DNA of 6,000 nucleotides from an uncultured Dysosmobacter sp. (GTDB lineage: Bacteria > Bacillota > Clostridia > Oscillospirales > Oscillospiraceae), in assembly GCA_934597465.1 (NCBI GenBank), contig CAKTSC010000098.1, positions 1 to 6,000 of the forward strand. The letters are read 5' to 3'. Of this stretch, positions 3,401 to 6,000 are shown piece by piece. Every line of letters begins with the position of its first letter. The stretch's first letter is position 1. Both the position numbers and the translations under genes were made by a program. Below the pieces are notes generated by a model that did not search any database, was not told where the DNA came from, and was given only the letters and a program-made list of their open reading frames with translations.

Positions 3401-6000
3401 CGGGGCCAGATCCGACACTGTCACGGTGCAGGTGGCCGTCAGGTTGGGGGCGGCACTGGTCGTGGCGGTGATGGTGGCCTCACCGGGGGCCACGGCGGTC
3501 ACATAGCCGTCCTCCACGGCGGCGACCTCCGGCGCGGAGCTGCTCCAGGTGATGCTCTTGTCCGCCAGGGTCCAGGGGAAGGCCACCGCGCTCAGCTGGG
3601 ACTCCGCCCCGGTGAGGAGGGACAGGCTCTCCCGGCTGATGGAGATTCGGCTGGCTTCCTCCGCTGCGGGCATCTTGCTGCCGCCACCGGAGGGCACGAT
3701 GTAAAGGCCGGTGACGCCGCAATAGAACTGGCTGGGCTCAATGTTGGGATACTTATTGGTGTAGTAATCCGTATTCACCAGGCTCGCCTTGCCGGTCTCC
3801 AGATCAAAGCGGAACAGCTTGTTCTGCTGGGTACCGACAAAGGGGGTCTTGTCACTCGTAGCGGTGGCCCAGTAAAGGACGTCCGCGTCGTGATCCCAGG
3901 CCAGGGAGCCGTAGCTGGTGTAGAAGCCGCTGTCGCCGGTCTTATCGTTGTTGATGGGGACCAGCGCCGCAGTTCCATCCTTCACATCCGCCAGAGTCCA
4001 GCGGTAGAGGAAGGACTTGTAGTTGTAGCTGCCGAAGTTCACGGCATAGAAGTTCCCCTCATCGTCCACGGTGAGGTTCGCCAGCACCTCATACTTTTCA
4101 TTGCTGGCGGAGGTGACCTTGGGATGGGTGGCGGTGACGGAGAAGGCCAGGGTCAGCTGCGCCGTCTCCCGGTCCACGGTGTAGATGTTGTTGGCGTCGT
4201 CCAGGGCGTAGAGGGTCTTGCCCTGGGTGTCATAGGCCATGTCCTTCACGGTGACGGCGGGGCTCAGGGTCCCGACCTCCACGCAGTTCCCCCACTCGCC
4301 CTGGGGCGCGGCATAGAGCTTGCCGTCCTGGGCCGCCATGTAGACGTAGCCCTCGGCATACTCCGCCGCGGTGACGGACTGCGCCATGGAGTCCAGGTTC
4401 TCGCTGCCGTCAAGGCTCTTCTCGCTGCTGTAGCAGAGCTTCTCCGGGGTAATGTGCATCCAGCGGCTGCCGCCGCCGCGGTAATCGGAGTTGGTATAGG
4501 CGTACATCTGGCCGGTGTAATCCTCCGGCTCGCCGCCGTAGTTCACGGTGTAGCGGGATTCATTGCCGGCGTAGTCCGCCACCAGCACTTGGCAGGTGGG
4601 GCCCAGCTTCACGCCGGAAAGGTCCACCACAGCCTCCGCCGTGCCGCCCTTTTCGCTCTGGGAGGCGGCAGCGGTGGCCAGGATCTCGTTGCCGGAGCTG
4701 TTCAGCACCTTGACGGCGGCGATGTAGTTGTCGTCCCTGGCCCGGACGATGAGGTCGCCGGCGGCCAGATCCTTGGCGGCGCTCAGCATCTCCGGGGTGG
4801 TATTGTCCACGGTGAGGGTGGTGCTGAGGTAAGCGCCCTCCCCCAGCGCGCCGGAGGCGATCAGATCCTCCACCTGCTGCTCCGTCAGGATGCCGTCGGT
4901 CTCATAGTACTCCGGGATGGCCACCACGCTGACGGTGATCTCATCCCCCTCCTTCACGCCCAGGGAGGAGACCTTGCGGTTCATGGTGTAGGTGGAGACG
5001 GTGTCCGTCCAACTGCCGCTGGTGGTGTAGTAGTAGGCGCTGTTCGCCTGGTCGAAGAGATTGCCCAGGTACAGCTCCTCCCCATCCTGATCTGTGATGC
5101 GCACGGTGATGGCCGCGGCATTGCGGATCAGGGAGATGCGGTACTGATAGAGGGTGTCCGCGCTGCGGATGGCCGCCCGGCCCTCAGGATATGTGTCCTC
5201 CAGCAGGTAGGGATTGCCCACCTGGAAGTAGCCGCTGCTGTCCTTGGGGTGCTTGACGATGAGGTTGTTGGTGGCGGGATAGCCCAGGTAAGAGGCCGTC
5301 TTGTCCCCGTAGAGAGAGTCGGTGTAGGTGATGCAGTCATACATGCTGGCATCCGTCCAGCTGCCGTAGAAGCCCAGCACCGGGATGGAGTGGGTGGCGG
5401 CCACGACGCCCTCCTCCGTGGAGACGGGCTCGGCATAGACGTAGCCTTCCAGGTAAGCGCCGTTGGGATAGCTGCCGTCCAGCTCCTGGCGGAGGGACTC
5501 CGGCAGGGTGATGGTGACCTCCACGCTGACGGAAGCGCCGCCCTTCACCAGAATGGTGCCGGTCTGCAGATCCTGCAGCAGGAGGTAGGCGTCATAGGTG
5601 GTCACCGCGCCATCCCCGTCCAGGTTCGCGATCCCGTCGATGTCCGCCCGGTTCCCGGCGGCGTAGTCCAGGATGACGGCGGCATCCTGGGCGTCGGTAT
5701 CGCCGTCCCCATCCAGGTCGCAGAGGATGCGCTGGGCGGTGGGCTCATAGACCTTGCCGTCCACGGTGTAGCGCGCTGCGGCGGCCAGGGCGGTGGTGGC
5801 GGTATCCAGATAGGAGACGCCGTCCTCCGTGAAGACGCCCTGGGTGAAGAAATCGGAGGAGAGCACGTAGCGCTGGTCCGTGTCCTTCAGGCTGTGGATG
5901 TCAAAATGGAACGTATAGCTGCCCGTGCGGTCGGGATTGTCCCCCAGCTCGGCCTTCACCTTGCCGTCCGCCCAGGAGGCGGTGGCGTCCTGGCCCATGG
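467..6000 (-). CDS. Giant SLH-anchored surface protein, probable C-terminal part of an S8 (C5a peptidase/lactocepin-like) protease; 5' end outside window
   Basis: A single frame runs from the right edge to a TGA at 469-467, at least 1,843 residues. The first ATG at 5998 is almost certainly internal: no signal peptide follows it and the sequence starts inside a domain. Numbering from that Met, the domains are: Fn3-like (about 20-90 and 146-235) split by a dockerin-like module (92-144); two more Ig/Fn3-like domains (236-396, 397-488); propeller-like unit 1 (497-770); Big_2 (783-863); unit 2 (866-1115); Big_2 (1118-1205); unit 3 (1207-1485); acidic linker (1486-1545); cohesin-like (1546-1658); Pro/Glu linker (1659-1669); three SLH domains (1670-1841). 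The motif IPVLGFYGSW (205-214) and the later 'LIRNAAAITVRITDQDG' closely resemble the post-catalytic region of streptococcal C5a peptidase and lactocepins, so an upstream subtilisin-type protease is inferred, but its catalytic triad is not in view. The SLH repeats should hold the protein non-covalently to the cell-wall polymer, with the propellers and Ig domains outside the cell. The frame is intact. Alternative: a non-enzymatic adhesin with the same accessory domains. Confidence 0.9.
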   Translation of the reverse strand, partial: MGQDATASWADGKVKAELGDNPDRTGSYTFHFDIHSLKDTDQRYVLSSDFFTQGVFTEDGVSYLDTATTALAAAARYTVDGKVYEPTAQRILCDLDGDGDTDAQDAAVILDYAAGNRADIDGIANLDGDGAVTTYDAYLLLQDLQTGTILVKGGASVSVEVTITLPESLRQELDGSYPNGAYLEGYVYAEPVSTEEGVVAATHSIPVLGFYGSWTDASMYDCITYTDSLYGDKTASYLGYPATNNLIVKHPKDSSGYFQVGNPYLLEDTYPEGRAAIRSADTLYQYRISLIRNAAAITVRITDQDGEELYLGNLFDQANSAYYYTTSGSWTDTVSTYTMNRKVSSLGVKEGDEITVSVVAIPEYYETDGILTEQQVEDLIASGALGEGAYLSTTLTVDNTTPEMLSAAKDLAAGDLIVRARDDNYIAAVKVLNSSGNEILATAAASQSEKGGTAEAVVDLSGVKLGPTCQVLVADYAGNESRYTVNYGGEPEDYTGQMYAYTNSDYRGGGSRWMHITPEKLCYSSEKSLDGSENLDSMAQSVTAAEYAEGYVYMAAQDGKLYAAPQGEWGNCVEVGTLSPAVTVKDMAYDTQGKTLYALDDANNIYTVDRETAQLTLAFSVTATHPKVTSASNEKYEVLANLTVDDEGNFYAVNFGSYNYKSFLYRWTLADVKDGTAALVPINNDKTGDSGFYTSYGSLAWDHDADVLYWATATSDKTPFVGTQQNKLFRFDLETGKASLVNTDYYTNKYPNIEPSQFYCGVTGLYIVPSGGGSKMPAAEEASRISISRESLSLLTGAESQLSAVAFPWTLADKSITWSSSAPEVAAVEDGYVTAVAPGEATITATTSAAPNLTATCTVTVSDLAPLTLSGLLYDKDSKTQWVDVSTADPAQWTAFAEGQGSYYAGAMLDDMIYVHDGERLARFDPDTYEVEDLGKISESWIWSDAAPAPADENGNFGFLVGLCNGGTYLEMIKPQEGSLKYFSLTDHLADPMAAIAGIGSSTYQNKYPAENYLVVTESGVLWSFTLYTKDGGKNYTLARSELGQTDLDLGNVSDVTGGSYASMFWDESSGYLILASCAGETTASLYAIDPQLLTAAPLGDFGQGNWPVVSLYQHTRPTSLTVRLKPSYVSVYAGDTVALDGRVLPTSFNPALTWTSQDESIAAVDENGVVTGLREGTTVITATSAATDADGNPASAQTTVAVKPLRQLDATLKAQITDESGSHWVSISTADIAHPTVLADAKVQLTGGGYHDGKIYGIDGDYQEACNIWMVDPAENYRETLGAGCSASYSFLDLAGAPAMDLEGTDKDGNPVTVSAFGGPLFLSQARTLAYLKDYEKGTLVTTSWDIASKYGDLSALAFLGTSRYKNSKVDKPAQDYIGLCADGRLVMFEIFPTYNASEDYIGYTLRQKQLGDVGRKFSNDTALSMTYLNDGTNNGLVVSYSDGLAELYYIDLSAKPYTMEKLGNVGTATAISAVYCDTNPAEYPGSYSATALPGTADTASDDCFLSESLTGEEEELASTGAAADSRNAAMGGAQAIAAQTQKTESGRDGSLTLTLTEDTAVTNGLVEIRYDAALLHYAGLNAGAETHAVYADEENGILRYAYADADPIAAGSVLASLRFTYDASMPLSYAAFELVTRQRGGETQLEEKETITLGIGRYTPTPEPEKPVFEDVAGDSPYYDAILWAADQGITLGVTETTFAPNAPCTRAQVLTFLWRAAGSPKAESAENPFTDVSADSPCYEAILWGVEKGITKGTTATTFAPDATITRGQAATFLYRYAGSPAVEEGPAFPDVAAGSFCAEAVAWAAAQGITLGKADGGFHPADPCTRGQIVTFLYRSLRK
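476..991 (-). repeat. Three SLH domains (cell-wall anchor)
   Basis: The three copies lie at 830-991, 647-808 and 476-628. Each shows 'F.DV...SP/F...A(I/V).W....GIT.G', then 'F.P...(C/I)TR(A/G)Q' and a 'TFL(W/Y)R' helix. The wall-binding motif reads TRAQ in the first and TRGQ in the second and third; the classical motif has Glu as its last residue. SLH trios fold into a three-pronged unit that binds pyruvylated secondary cell-wall polymer, so they place this protein on the cell surface at its C-terminus. The copies still share DNA, such as an identical 18-nt run at 551-568 and 914-931. Confidence 0.95.
1025..1363 (-). other. Cohesin-like domain
   Basis: Residues 1546-1658. The pattern 'GSLTLTLTEDTAVTNGLVEI' followed by 'RYDAALLHYAGLNAG', 'GILRYAYADADPIAAGSVLA', 'SLRFTY' and a closing 'ETITLGI' follows the cohesin fold (strand, 'G-x-x-x-L-x-Y-D-x-x-x-L', then 'G-S-V-L-A-x-L-x-F'). 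In cellulosomes cohesins bind dockerins; in many non-cellulosomal Clostridia surface proteins the same fold occurs singly with unknown partner. Whether it binds the dockerin-like module of this same protein is unknown. Confidence 0.7.
1364..1543 (-). other. Low-complexity acidic Ser/Thr/Ala linker
   Basis: Residues 1486-1545 are rich in Ala, Ser, Thr, Glu and Gly (for example 'LTGEEEELASTGAAADSRNA') with no recognisable fold. It probably forms a flexible spacer between the third propeller-like unit and the wall-proximal cohesin-like and SLH part. Confidence 0.6.
1544..2380 (-). repeat. Propeller-like unit 3
   Basis: Residues 1207-1485. It opens with 'SHWVSISTADIAHPTVLADA' and continues with 'YHDGKIYGIDG', 'ALAFLGTSRYKNSKVDKPAQ', 'YTLRQKQLGDVG', 'GLVVSYSDGLAELYYIDLSA' and 'MEKLGNVGTATAISAVY'. 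It is collinear with unit 2 but has an extra stretch around residues 1300-1345. No Big_2 domain follows; the linker and cohesin-like domain come next. Confidence 0.6.
2384..2647 (-). other. Bacterial Ig-like domain, Big_2 type (second)
   Basis: Residues 1118-1205. The sequence shows 'VRLKPSYVSVYAGDTVALDG', 'LTWTSQDESIAAVDENGVVT' and 'REGTTVITATSAATDADGNP', a full Big_2 pattern. It separates propeller-like units 2 and 3 just as the first Big_2 separates units 1 and 2. Confidence 0.9.
2654..3403 (-). repeat. Propeller-like unit 2
   Basis: Residues 866-1115. It starts with 'TQWVDVSTADPAQWTAFAEG' and contains 'DDMIYVHDGERLARFDPDTY', 'IAGIGSSTYQNKYPAENYLV', 'YTLARSELG' and 'ASLYAIDPQLLTAAPLGDFG'. 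It aligns along its length with unit 3 (for example 'STAD', 'YTLxxxxLG' and 'LYxID' in the same order), so the two arose by duplication. At the DNA level the 'STAD' region keeps a 13-nt identical run (3333-3345 against 2304-2316). Confidence 0.6.
3410..3652 (-). other. Bacterial Ig-like domain, Big_2 type (first)
   Basis: Residues 783-863. The Big_2 signature is clear: 'ISISRESLSLLTGAESQLSA', 'ITWSSSAPEVAAVEDGYVTA', 'APGEATITATT' and a closing 'ATCTVTVS'. These domains act as spacers or adhesive modules in bacterial surface proteins. Confidence 0.9.
3689..4510 (-). repeat. Propeller-like unit 1
   Basis: Residues 497-770. It opens with 'GGGSRWMHITPEK' and then shows repeated blade-like strands: 'EGYVYMAAQDGKLYAAP', 'KTLYALDDANNIYTVDRETA', 'GNFYAVNFGSYNYKSFLYRW', 'DVLYWATATSD' and 'NKLFRFDLETGKASLVNT'. 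The roughly 40-60 residue spacing of these 'LY-x-(5-10)-(I/L/F)-(Y/F)-x-(V/F)-D' strands suggests a beta-propeller of about five or six blades. It is the most diverged of the three units. Function unknown; ligand or glycan binding is possible. Confidence 0.55.
4535..4810 (-). other. Ig-like domain starting 'VDNTTPE' and ending 'DYAGNESRYTV'
   Basis: Residues 397-488. The opening VDNTTPE, the internal 'LIVRARDDNYIAAVKVL' and the closing 'VLVADYAGNESRYTVNYGG' are the pattern of the Ig-like domains found in tandem after the catalytic region of lactocepin-like proteases and in other Firmicutes surface proteins. Probably a structural spacer before the propeller-like units. Confidence 0.6.
4811..5293 (-). 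other. Second Fn3/Ig-like domain of the lactocepin-type region
   Basis: Residues 236-396. The stretch 'YQYRISLIRNAAAITVRITD' with 'GEELYLGNLFDQANSAYYY' resembles the domain that follows the first Fn3-like domain in C5a peptidase-like proteins, where a 'LRNAK-x-L-x-V-x-V-x-D-x-D-G' strand pattern recurs. It ends in 'GDEITVSVVAIPEYYE', an edge-strand pattern typical of these beta-sandwiches. Role: spacer or support behind the presumed protease domain. The boundaries are approximate. Confidence 0.55.
5294..5998 (-). other. Fn3-like domain of the C5a-peptidase/lactocepin type, split by an insert
   Basis: Residues about 20-60 ('TGSYTFHFDIHSLKDTDQRY' onward) match the opening strands of the Fn3-like domain that follows the catalytic domain in cell-envelope S8 proteases. 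The closing half (about 150-214) shows its hallmarks: 'GGASVSVEVTITLPE', 'YPNGAYLEGYVY' and 'IPVLGFYGSW'. The two halves are separated by about 55 residues carrying the dockerin-like module. In the known family this domain packs against the protease and influences substrate binding. This domain is the main reason for inferring an S8 protease upstream. Confidence 0.75.
5567..5725 (-). other. Dockerin-like module with two calcium loops, inserted in the Fn3-like domain
   Basis: Two EF-hand-like loops are visible. Loop 1 has Asp94, Asp96, Asp98 and Asp105 (CDLDGDGDTDAQD), followed by a helix 'AAVILDYAAG'. Loop 2 has Asn125, Asp127, Asp129 and Asp136 (NLDGDGAVTTYD), followed by 'AYLLLQDL'. The 1-3-5-12 spacing of both loops fits type I dockerins. 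Calcium binding is likely. Cohesin binding is less certain, because such modules in surface proteases may be purely structural. Confidence 0.8.

Noticed and set aside
5996..5998. ATG at 5998-5996 as the true start of the giant protein
   Set aside because: It falls just inside the window edge, no upstream sequence is visible, no signal peptide follows, and the sequence begins within an Fn3-like domain. The frame most likely continues to the right.

Overview
The window is GC-rich, and everything in it that I can support lies on the minus strand. It reads like a chromosomal segment of a Gram-positive gut Clostridia member (Oscillospiraceae-type, for example Flavonifractor, Oscillibacter or Intestinimonas relatives). 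That is an inference from the high GC content, the AAAGGAG ribosome binding site and the C-terminal S-layer homology (SLH) repeats of the form found in that group. I cannot name the species.

Layout, in the direction of transcription (right to left). Positions 6000 to 467 are one uninterrupted reading frame of at least 1,843 codons. It is the C-terminal part of a giant exported, cell-surface protein whose N-terminus lies beyond the right edge. Its order is: an Fn3-like domain of the C5a-peptidase/lactocepin type, split by an inserted dockerin-like double calcium loop; two further Ig/Fn3-like domains; three long beta-propeller-like units separated by two Big_2 Ig-like domains; an acidic Ser/Thr/Ala linker; a cohesin-like domain; a short Pro/Glu linker; and three SLH domains. 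The Fn3 type strongly suggests that the missing N-terminal part is a subtilisin-like (S8) protease, but no catalytic residue can be seen here.

Positions 284 to 466 are intergenic. They hold a strong hairpin terminator (about 380-418, plausibly working in both directions), then a candidate extended -10 promoter, a small leader hairpin and a good Shine-Dalgarno sequence for the next gene. Positions 283 to 1 encode the first 94 residues of a cytoplasmic-looking amidohydrolase with the HxH metal motif; it continues beyond the left edge.

The two genes point the same way but appear to be separate transcription units, because a terminator and a new promoter lie between them. No functional link is evident. 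I found no RNA genes, mobile elements, CRISPR arrays or attachment sites. The most interesting content is the architecture of the giant surface protein: a dockerin-like module inserted inside a domain, a cohesin-like module and an SLH cell-wall anchor in one polypeptide, plus the tandemly duplicated propeller units.
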